Shown here piece after piece: positions 55,793-64,000 of a stretch of DNA of 64,000 nucleotides (within the stretch, counting starts at the first letter, position 1; each line of letters starts with the position of its first letter). Under the pieces are notes generated by a model. It was not told where the DNA came from. It ran no database searches and worked only from the letters and a program-made list of their open reading frames with translations. Source of the stretch: Pegoplata infirma (taxonomy: Eukaryota; Arthropoda; Insecta; Diptera; Anthomyiidae); contig OY992538.1 of the NCBI GenBank assembly GCA_963921195.1, forward strand, positions 240,243,462-240,307,461, in the 5' to 3' direction. Position numbers and translations under genes: made by a program.

Positions 55793-56070
55793 TGCTTTGA
55801 GGTAATAAAATGCACACTTATTACATTTCTATACAGTTACAGTATAATTTAACACCGCTTACAGGTACTTTAAAGTCGACCTTGATGAATTATAATTTCC
55901 ATGAACGTTAATTTTGTTTGCGTTGTATTGCTTAAACAAAAAGGAAGAAGCTTTTAACAATAATTTGGTTGTGGCTGTTTTGAGTATCATGGCATAATAA
56001 TAAAAAAGACAATACTGGTTTCATTTCAGGAACATAAAATGAATGTGTGGTTCATAGTTAAAATACGACA
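55793..56070. other. Unassigned non-coding DNA
   Basis: A weak exon-like frame after 56029 runs into the next MITE and was rejected. Confidence 0.3.
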
Positions 56071-56340
56071 CCCAGCAACAAATGTGTGGAATTTCCTAAT
56101 GATAAAACTCCAAAACAACGATAAATATAAATATTAAACAAATATCCACAAATAGAAGACAAATGCACAGATTCATAGTTTTGTATATGAAAAACCGTTC
56201 ACTTTGCATAAAATATGTATGTAGTAGCCCAATTTAGAACTTTACGACAGAATATCTCAATCTTCTGAAATAGAAGAAAATCCATGTGTGTATTTTGAAT
56301 GTTTTGTTTGCTAAGATGTTAAAGCACATTTTTTGCTGGG
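56071..56340. mobile_element. MITE, CCCAGCAAMAAATGTG termini
   Basis: CCCAGCAACAAATGTG at the left and CACATTTTTTGCTGGG at the right. 270 bp, no coding capacity; duplication not identified. Confidence 0.8.
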
Positions 56341-56658
56341 TAACAATCACGTCAAGCTAAAAAACTTTGTTGCAGGGGTTTTGAGGTAATAAATTTAATT
56401 ATTACAATTTTTGTGAAAAATACAGTTAAGAGTAGAGCTTTTGACAAAAAAATATGTAAAAGTGCATTTTATAAGTGGGGAAAGTTGAAAAACATCTTCC
56501 CTTTTGCAATATGTTGTGAAATGAATTTATAATGATTCTTGCGATTTATTTATGCAATTTTATCATTATTTAACTAATTTTTTGTTAAAACCGATCCCGA
56601 AAAAAATGGGCGGGCCAAAAAAGATTATTTTTTTAGTCCCCAGGTCCAAATGGAACAA
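56341..56658. other. Unassigned non-coding DNA
   Basis: AT-rich; nothing recognised. Confidence 0.3.
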
Positions 56659-57073
56659 TTGCTGTGTTTTTCAATAAGTGGATTTATTTTCGGATTAATC
56701 TTATTTAGTTTAAAATAAATATTTTAATATGCCAAAAGAAATTTGGAATATTTTTTCCGTAATCTACGATAAATAAGCATTAATAATCCGGAAAAATAAA
56801 AAAAAATCTGGAAAATGAAAAATATTATAAATAAATCAAAATTAATCCAACTAAATTTTACGATTTAATAAGTCCATTTTGGATTAATTTTGATTTATTT
56901 ATAACTTTTTTCATTTTCCAAATTTTTTTATTATTTTTTCGGATTATAATTGCAAATTTATCGTAGATTACGGAAAAAAAATATTCCATATTTGTTTTGG
57001 TATGGTAAAATATTTTTTTTAAACAAAATAAGATTAATCAGAAAATAAATCCACTTATTGAAAAACACAGCAA
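56659..57073. mobile_element. Fold-back MITE, TTGCTGTGTTTTTCAATAAG termini
   Basis: TTGCTGTGTTTTTCAATAAG and CTTATTGAAAAACACAGCAA are exact complements. Mirrored blocks ATTCGGATTAATCTTATTT, GTAATCTACGATAAAT and GATTAATTTTGATTTATTTA continue to the centre. 415 bp. Confidence 0.85.
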
Positions 57074-57171
57074 ATGTGAACTATATATGACCTAAAAATG
57101 TTTCATTTGTTTGACAAAAATTCAAAAAGCGAAGTTATTTCGAGGTTGGTTTGTTTAGTTCTTTAGAAGAA

Positions 57172-57405
57172 CGCAGAGAAGAGATATGATTGTGGCAACC
57201 ATAATTTGAGAGCGTCATATTATGATTGACAATTTAAACATAACTTATTTGGGGCAACCATAACACTCTTGCAGCAATCATGTTATGATCCTACATTTTC
57301 TTGAAAAATTAAAATTTTGGACCATAATATGATTGCAACAAAAATGTTATGATTGCAATTATTATGATACAATTTCCAATCATAAATGCCGCTCTTCTCT
57401 CAGTG
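57172..57405. mobile_element. MITE, CRCTGAGAGAAGAG-like termini
   Basis: Left CGCAGAGAAGAGATATGATTG, right (inward) CACTGAGAGAAGAGCGGCAT. The interior repeats ATGATTGCAA/ATAATATGATTG words. About 234 bp. Confidence 0.6.
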
Positions 57406-57446
57406 AGGAACTTTTTCCTCACCGTATCGAATTTTCCCATACGACA

Positions 57447-58663
57447 TTAGAGTGACATTTTTTAACTTTTCATTTTTTGTTAGCCCGAGCAAATTTTTAT
57501 TCTACAAGACCTAAAAATTATGTGGTACAAATTTGAAGCCAATCGAATAAAACTAATTCGTGTCGACCGGCGACGAAAGCTCTAGATTTTTGAAAATAAC
57601 AAAAAACAAGTAACAAAGTTAAAGTCGGTCAAGAGTCTTGACCGACTATGCCATATAATACCCAATACTTTCCGGAAAATGGATCCCAGTCCAAACATGG
57701 GCCAAGTGGATATTTATTTTGTTAGTTCTTTAATAAGTGTAAAAACACACTCAAAGTAAGTAAGTTTGCTTTTGTTACTGAATATCGGGCAACGAAGTCT
57801 ATGAGGATTAAAACCTACAAAAAATTTTTTATCAAATATTTTCATAAAAAATCAAATCAAATATTTTCATAAATTAAAAAAAAACAAAAATTAAAAAAAA
57901 TCTTGCGACACATCATATTTATGAATTTTGATGCGATGAACTCGAATAATAAAAAAAATTAATGGTGTTCAAGATATCCCTATTTTAATTTTCAAAAATG
58001 GCAGTTTTTTCTACGTTCAAGACATTCCTTAAAAAATCTCAATTGTTTTTTCTTGACCCTTTTATAGAGTTTGACACAAACGGTTATTTATAACTAATTT
58101 GAGCTAAATGTCATCATTTCAGCCCGTGGCGTCCTTCGATCAATGTTTTGCTTTTTTAGAAAAATTCCGCCAAAAACTTCAAACTTTGATCGAAGGGCGC
58201 CATATCTTCAAATGTTCTAATTTGGATCAGATTAGGTTTAATGAAAATTTGTATCAAACTCTATAAAACAGGCAGTGGAAAAAGATTTTTTTTTTAATTT
58301 CTTGAACGTAGGGAAAACCCTCCAGTTTTGGAAATATTTTGACCAATTTCAAATGACGGTATTTTGAAAGCTGCTCTACCAATTTTAGAAATTTTTTCTT
58401 TAAATTATTCATCATGCCAAAAATAATTCAAATAATGTATCGCAAGATATGTTTGTTTTTTTTTTATTTTTAAAAAATCCATAAAAATTTTCCTAAAGTA
58501 CAAAACTTTGATCAGATTTGATTCAAGCTAAGTTTAAATGAAAGAGTGTCTTAAGCTCAAAATTTGTACTACATAAGGTTTAGCCTAAGAGAATAAAAAT
58601 TTTCTCGAACGTTTAAAATCGGAAGAAAAACTTTATTGTCTTATAAAAAAAATGCCAGTCTAG
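57447..58663. mobile_element. Large diverged fold-back, TTAGAGTGACATT family
   Basis: Left TTAGAGTGACATTTTTTAAC and right (inward) CTAGACTGGCATTTTTTTTA. Inside, AAATTTTTATTCT, TTCGAT and the centre CGTCCTTCGATCA/TGATCGAAGGGCGCC mirror. Shares terminal and central sequence with 45570-45998. The left arm carries a HINE C fragment. Target duplication not seen. Confidence 0.65.
57606..57755 (-). mobile_element. HINE sub-family C, 3' fragment, nested
   Basis: ACTTGT end, hairpin GGTCGGTCAAGAGTCTTGACCGAC (stem GTCAAGA/TCTTGAC), and TATTATATGGC...TTTCCGGAAA segment on the minus strand, matching 27440-27588. Confidence 0.75.
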
Positions 58664-58677
58664 AGTAGGGGTGTACA

Positions 58678-59300
58678 TTAGGGATATAACTTTTTTTTGA
58701 GTGCAAAATACCACTCCAGTACCATGTGGGGAATGTTGTCCTGATAATAAAAAACAGTTTTTTAGGTTGATCCGGTGAAAAAAGTTTCCGCACCGAAAGC
58801 GATTTCTAAAGTGCTTTAAATTTAAATTTTTATTTTTTAAAATTTGATTCAACACATTAAACTACAACTACAATGGTTATCTATCATATAATTCCCAAGG
58901 TCAATCAGTCAAAAACAATACCTTAAAGGCTAGAATTATGGTCAATGGGCTTTGTACAAAAGCTATTAACAAAAAAAAAATGCTCGGGTTTCAACTTTCG
59001 GGTTTACTTACGAAGGGGCGTAGCTTTTCGGTGTGGTCCATTTGCATTATTATTTTTAGCCTTCTTTTAGGTTTTTTGGACTTTGTAGACATAGAACCCA
59101 TTTTGATTACCCCGTATTGTAAGTAAATGTTATGAAAAAAATTAATAAATAAAGACAAAACTTCAAAGCTTTCGGTGCGGAAACTTTTTTCACGATAGAG
59201 AAAAAGTGGCACCATATTTTTTAATATTTTTTTTTGCCCCACACGGCTATGCGGTGGTATTTTTGATATTTGAAAAAATTGCAAAAAGTTATATCCCTAG
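58678..59300. mobile_element. Fold-back element, YTAGGGATATAAC termini
   Basis: Left TTAGGGATATAACTTTTT, right (inward) CTAGGGATATAACTTTTTGC, with exact TGTACA at 58672-58677 and 59301-59306. CTTTCGGTGCGGAAACTTTT mirrors across the centre. Open frames inside (58938-59126, 58991-59284) show no motif. Confidence 0.85.
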
Positions 59301-59306
59301 TGTACA

Positions 59307-60449
59307 TTATTATAAGGTCACCTTGGATTTTAGTTTTACGTGATATGGGAATGTGCCATAAATTCTCCTACAATGATCTGATTTTTATGTTCTCTATAAA
59401 TATTTGTTGCTTAAAAACAAGGTATTTTGATGATCAGTCATCTAAAGTTAGAAACTATAATTACAACACATTTCAATAAAACACCCAGATCGACCTTGTG
59501 CCATCAGTTTTTTTCTACAATTTCACTTTCATTTTAATAACATTTATAAATTACTAACTTGAATTTTAATTAACTCTTTATAAAACAAAACGAAAAAAGA
59601 ATTCACATTTCTTTTGATGTTAACAAAGATGAAATCTTAATTAAGTTTTTGTTTATTGCTTTCTCATTTTAAAACATGGTCTTGGCTGGCATTCCCGTTT
59701 TCCGTCTTTATTTCATTTTTATTTAGTTAAATATGAAATACTTCAAATGTACAAATTAAAGTGTATTGGTGGCCTTTTGATTAAAAAACATTCTAACTTT
59801 TTAATTTGTTTTCACATTTTTTTGCTCTTGTATTTGTTGCTTTAATTTAAGAAAAGCTGAAAAAAAGTCCTGTCTAACAAATATTCTTCCATTCTTGAAA
59901 GAGGAAAAGAAAATGCAGACATTAAATCATCATCACCTTCATGGTACAATGACTTTTAAAAAATTGCTGGTATTAAATGTTAAGACAACAGAAAAGAAAA
60001 ACTGTTCTCTCTTGACAGAACGATGGATGCCAATAATAAATTAAATTCTTAACTATGAGATGTGCATTAGATGGACAATGAAAATTAAACATTGTTTGAA
60101 CATTATTACCCAAGGTTACCAGGAGTGACAAATGTTAATTAAATAATTTTTTTTGTTTTTTGCAAAATGTTTAGTATTTACTTTAATGTCAAACAATTTA
60201 TTTATTACAATATAAATTTATTGCTTTGAGGTTTTCTTTTAAATTCTAAACAATTTAGCAAAACCGAAATTGCATAAATTGTAAAAAAAAGTTACAAATG
60301 TTTTGTTAAGAAAGTTTATTTCTTAATGCTCTTCTCATAAACGTCTTAAACAGAAAACATTTTAGTTTTATGGAATAAGTTTGAATGTAACTATGTATAT
60401 AAAACATGCATGGTGGATTTCCTTTGGCCTTGAATAGTGCACTCAAAGA
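59307..60449. other. Intron-like unique DNA
   Basis: No repeat boundaries recognised; frames such as 59270-59479 have no motif. Confidence 0.4.
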
Positions 60450-60755
60450 AAAAATCCTGCAAGTTTTGTATCCATGCCCAAAACATTAAATCAAGTTTAT
60501 GTTTTCCTAAAGATATGCTAGAACTTGACAAAGCAAAATTGTCTAAGCAAAATAATACAATATTGATTTTTCACTGCTTGCAAAACAAATTAACATATCG
60601 GTCGAGCACCGTATTAAGTTTTAATTACTGATAAATATATGATGGTTTCTAAGACGTTAGTAAATGAGCATAATTTGATCCGTCTGTCTGTGGAAACTAA
60701 GACGCAGTTTAAACCCAAAGCTTTAAATTTGATAAATGAGACATTCTAGCGATGT
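60450..60755 (+). mobile_element. HINE sub-family F, diverged fragment
   Basis: CATGCCCAAAACATTAAATCA, CATATCGGTCGAGCACCGTA, GATCCGTCTGTCTGTGGAAA and GAGACATTCTAGCGATGTT follow the order of 13560-13890 and 49290-49510. Confidence 0.6.
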
Positions 60756-60795
60756 TGAGAAAATTATGGATTTTTTCTTCATAATTTTATAAAAA

Positions 60796-61494
60796 CCCAG
60801 CAAAACTTAGATTACCAAATAAGGTATTAAATAAGGTATATTGATGATTTTAACAGGCGATGAGACTCAAAGTAATGCATCCACATTATCACAAAGAATA
60901 CCAGTAAGGTATAAAATAAGTCATAAATTTATAACAAAGAATACGAGTAAGGTGTAAAATATATGATATTTTATAGGTTACGAGAAATGGAATAATATAG
61001 CATACCAGAATATAATATATAAGGTGTAACGAGTAGTGAAAAAGTAATTTTGTATTAAATTTACTCACGTGATTGTAAGTGAGTGTAAGTAGATAAAATA
61101 TGCTCGTGAGTGTGTGTCGTTAGAAATTTTCTGTCGTGAGCTCTTCTCTAGTTTTAACTTGTGCATTTTTTTATAAAATAATTATTTTTTATGTTATTGT
61201 AATGCATTATGCATCCAATTATAAATAATGCATTATTTCAAACTTTCAAATAATACATAATGTAACCAAATATAAGTCATCCATGATTTAATGTTTAGAA
61301 ATAATAAATAATAAATAATTTTTTCCAATAATCATACATTACGTAGCAAATTATTAGTAATGCATTGTTTTTCACTTGAAAATAATACGTTGTGGAACAA
61401 ATGTTTGGTAAGACATCCTAAAATAATGCTACAAATAAGGTATTACCTGGTAATGTGTTATATAATCACTACCCATTACCAAAGTTTTGCTGGG
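60796..61494. mobile_element. MITE, CCCAGCAAAACTTWGRTWA termini
   Basis: Left CCCAGCAAAACTTAGATTAC, right (inward) CCCAGCAAAACTTTGGTAAT. The interior repeats AAATAAGGTATTA and TAATGCATTAT words. 699 bp. Related in its ends to 56071-56340. Confidence 0.75.
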
Positions 61495-61543
61495 AAATAT
61501 TGTCATAGAAATTTTTTTTTTCAACTTACGGTTTCAGAGTAAA

Positions 61544-62841
61544 ACAAGTTGAAAAGATAAATTCGACTATGCCGAATCTATGAATGCCCTCCACAGTGCT
61601 CTTTTTAAAGGACAGTACATTTTCTAACGTGAAAAAAAAATTAACAAGTTTGATTATAAAAATTCTATTTTGAGTAAACAACTTTTTTTTTTAAATTTTT
61701 GTAAAAAAAAGAGAAATTACTAATTTCTTTTTGAGAATAAAATTTTTTGAGAGTGTATTTTTTTTTGAATTAAAAAATATTTTTGAGTGACAAAAAGACT
61801 TTATTAAGTAATTTTTTGGCTTACCAATGTTTTTTAAGATTGGGTTTTTAAAGCTCAGTTTTTTTAACACGTGAATTTAAGATAAAGCCAATCTGAAATT
61901 CACGGTTTTGCTAATAACTTTTGAAAACTGGACCGATTTGGTTGAAAGTCAATACGAACCAGACCAGGAGAAAAGAAAAATAAATATGAAAAGCGTCAGC
62001 ATCCTCAGAATTGTCTTTCGAAAGTTGGCGTGTTTTTATCTTGAAAAACCCTTGCTGAAATTCACTCTTTTGTTTATAACTTTTGAATAACTGGAATGAT
62101 TTCGCTCATTTGTAATACCAACCTGACCAGGTAAATGCCCAACATATATACCAAACTTCAAGAGCCTCCATAAAGGAGGCTCTGTCCGTCGGTTGAAAAC
62201 ACGCTAAACTTCTAAAGACTTTACGCAGGATCCTGTCATATATGTTGGTCATTTAGCTGGTCAGGTTGGTGTTGCATTCCAGTGAAATCGGTCTAGTGAT
62301 TCAAAAGTAATGAGCAATTGAGTGAATTTCGGCAAGGGGTTTTAGCGAATTTTCGAGATTTAAAACACACAAAGACAATATTGAGGATGCTAAAGCTATT
62401 CATATATATTTCTTCTTCCCCTGGCCTGGATCGTATTGAATTTTAGCCAAATCGGTCCAGTGGTTCTAAAGTTATTAGCAAAACCGTGAATTTCAAATTG
62501 GATTCACCTAAAATTCACGTGTTGAAAAAACCGAGCCTTAAAAAAATCAAGCTTTAATAACATTGGTGAGCCACAAAATTTCTTTAAAATGTATTTTTGT
62601 CACTCCAAAATATTTTTAGAGTAAAAAAAAATTCACACTCGAAAAAAACTTGCACTCAAAAAAAAAGTAGTATTTTTTCTTTTTTTTTTTTACAAAAATT
62701 ACAAAAACACTTTTTTTCACTCAAATACTTCTAATTTAAACTGTTCATTCTTTTCACGTTAGAAAATTTACTATCCTTTTAAAAGGGCATTGTGAAGCTA
62801 TTCATAGATTCCGCCAAGTCGAATTTAACTTTTCTACTTGT
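61544..62841. mobile_element. HINE sub-family B inverted dimer, 5' ends lost
   Basis: 61544-62170 is a sub-family B body on the minus strand with its hairpin and ACTTGT end at 61544. About 62185-62841 is a second body on the plus strand ending ACTTGT at 62841. They meet near 62170-62190 (GAGCCTCC...GGAGGCTC). Neither has the TATACCC end; only a trace of the (GTCY)n tract (GTCCGTCGG) remains at the junction. The arms differ by many substitutions and indels. Confidence 0.75.
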
Positions 62842-62927
62842 TCATCATTTATGAAGCATTATCAAATATCAAAAAAATATCAAAAGCGGTGATTTGACAG
62901 ATAAATTTCTTGCGGACTTCCTTAACA

Positions 62928-63255
62928 ACGCATCGAAATATCGGTCTAGAACCCCATTGATCAGTGATCGATTCTAAGATATTCTAATGAAGTCCGGCTG
63001 TCAGTCCGCCTGTGGGCACGATACAGTCCAAAGTAAAAGAGCTCGGATCCTTTTTTGGAAATATCTTATGGTTTTAGGCTGGTGAAGTTTGGGATTAGGC
63101 AAAATCAGATCAGGGAGAAAAAAGTTTCCCCTTTAAAAACTAAAACAACCACTGAAAAAAACGCTAAGTTTCACAGGTTTTGTATAAGTTTACTAAGTAA
63201 ACAATTTTGTGTCACAAGAAGTTCAAAGTTGGATCCTGGGGACTAGAAAATTATT
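62928..63255 (+). mobile_element. HINE sub-family E fragment
   Basis: CGCATCGAAATATCGGTCTAG, GAACCCCATTGATC, TCCGGCTGTCAGTCCGCCTG (decayed GTCY), TTAGGCTGGTGAAGTTTGG and AAAATCAGATCAGGGAG match sub-family E in order. No 5' pair or 3' hairpin. Confidence 0.7.
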
Positions 63256-63318
63256 ATTTTTTTTTCAGTCCGACCCCTTTTGTTTGCGTGGATAAAAAAT
63301 AAATTAAATTATGGTAAA

Positions 63319-63827
63319 TGAATTTTAATTTAGTTCGGTTTGAGTCCATATTAATTATTTCTGAGAAATAATGATTGTTGTACAATGAGAAAATCTGAAA
63401 AAAATCAAGTGACAACACAGGCTAAGTGGAGATGTCGACAGCTTTCGGAAGATGCCACCCTTCCATCATCAGCACTCCTTCGATTGCCACACACTTAATG
63501 TGTGTCAGATTAAAATTAGCCATTTAAATGAAACTTTTGAAGAAATTAAGAATTGGAATTACTCCTCTTTGTGTTGAATAACCCCTATTCACCATTAATT
63601 CGTGTTGTATTCATTTGGCAGAAACTTAATCCATCTTAACTTTTAACAGAGTTGTATTTTTCCCATTGTTAACCCTTAGTAGGACTTTTCAAATCTTGAA
63701 AAATGTCCGTTAGGTTTGAATTTTTGTTTCATATTTCTAATTCTTAGAAATATTACTAAATTGCAATGTACCTTATGAGTTGTGTATTAATTGTGTTTAT
63801 ATATTGTTGGACTGTATATTTTATAAC
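63319..63827 (-). repeat. 509-bp direct repeat, unit 1 (possible Penelope-like terminal repeat)
   Basis: TGAATTTTAATTTAGTTCGG through the hammerhead-like block recurs at 63828 with no visible difference over the 173 bp that fit in the window. Head-to-tail terminal repeats bearing hammerhead ribozymes are known in Penelope-like retroelements and in some insect satellites. No reverse transcriptase is seen here. The minus orientation is taken from the hammerhead-like motif. Confidence 0.6.
63437..63472 (-). ncRNA. Hammerhead-ribozyme-like core, copy 1
   Basis: On the minus strand: CTGATGA (63466-63472), a GGAAG/CTTCC hairpin with an 8-nt loop, GAAA (63443-63446), then GCT and GTC (63437-63439), in the order required of a hammerhead core. 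Weak points: an extra unpaired T follows CTGATGA, stem III would be minimal, and stem I next to the presumed cleavage site pairs poorly. Function is unproven. Confidence 0.4.
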
Positions 63828-64000
63828 TGAATTTTAATTTAGTTCGGTTTGAGTCCATATTAATTATTTCTGAGAAATAATGATTGTTGTACAATGAGAA
63901 AATCTGAAAAAAATCAAGTGACAACACAGGCTAAGTGGAGATGTCGACAGCTTTCGGAAGATGCCACCCTTCCATCATCAGCACTCCTTCGATTGCCACA
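63828..64000 (-). repeat. 509-bp direct repeat, unit 2 (cut by window end)
   Basis: Identical to 63319-63491 as far as it can be read. The array may continue beyond the window. Confidence 0.8.
63946..63981 (-). ncRNA. Hammerhead-ribozyme-like core, copy 2
   Basis: Exact second copy, 509 bp downstream of the first, in the second repeat unit. Confidence 0.4.

Noticed and set aside
56030..56137. Open frame after TTTCATTTCAG (EHKMNVWFIVKIRHPATN...).
   Set aside because: Most of it is the end of the CCCAGCAA MITE starting at 56071, so it is not conserved host coding sequence.

Overview
The window looks like non-coding DNA from a higher fly (Diptera, probably a calyptrate such as a blow fly, house fly or flesh fly). 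It is strongly AT-rich. It carries many DINE-1/mini-me-type repeats with a conserved core followed by (GTCY)n microsatellite, a signature known from dipteran genomes. No complete host gene is visible. The stretches between repeats look like ordinary fly intronic or intergenic DNA. Two short exon-like pieces with good 3' splice sites and stop codons (260-313 and 39031-39112) are the only host-coding candidates, and both are tentative.

Most of the window is nested mobile elements. (1) Non-autonomous Helentron-like elements (HINE; DINE-1/mini-me type) start with TATACCC/GGGTATA inverted repeats, carry a (GTCY)n tract, and end with a small hairpin plus ACTTGT. At least five sub-families (called A, B, C, E and F here) lie in both orientations. 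(2) Large fold-back elements have TGGGGC or TGAGGC termini, mostly flanked by TA: 2571-4610, 21374-23147, 24323-26290, 50874-51580. (3) Fold-backs with TTAG or CTAG termini have 6-7 bp target duplications resembling TGTAYA: 45570-45998, 54495-55785, 58678-59300. (4) hAT-like elements have exact 8-bp duplications: 689-1080, 17528-18401, 46676-47686, and a 3.2-3.3 kb pair at 6795-10125 and 31977-35173. (5) MITEs have CACT or CCCAG(C/G) termini. (6) There is a tRNA-derived SINE with a 13-bp duplication, and three other tRNA-like segments. (7) There are two decayed non-LTR retrotransposon fragments.

The only substantial coding sequence is inside the 3.3-kb hAT-like pair. It is an acidic-region protein that I read as a decayed transposon protein. 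Copy 1 (7986-9140, minus) keeps a 292-residue open frame. Copy 2 (32937-33964, plus) has different deletions and a frameshift. Both copies have long arms of tandem sub-repeats of about 150-165 bp on either side of the gene. Both share one in-frame stop early in the coding region.

Layout: 1-5100, possible exon, hAT MITE, MITE with nested SINE, HINE split by a 2-kb fold-back; 5100-10130, small MITEs and hAT-like copy 1; 11100-13900, three HINEs and a non-LTR fragment; 14004-15654, a recent 0.83-kb tandem duplication; 17090-24320, hAT, fold-backs and MITEs, including a fold-back interrupted by a MITE; 24323-29921, fold-back with tRNA-like arms and a nested HINE, then further HINEs and a fold-back; 31150-35400, non-LTR fragment and hAT-like copy 2 inside a HINE; 35590-39112, possible LTR remnant, MITE, fold-back and possible exon; 40735-42990, HINE cluster; 44126-54352, paired CACTC MITEs, hAT, HINE and a near-identical MITE tandem pair; 54495-59300, a run of fold-backs; 60450-64000, MITE, HINE inverted dimer, and a 509-bp direct repeat with a hammerhead-like motif.
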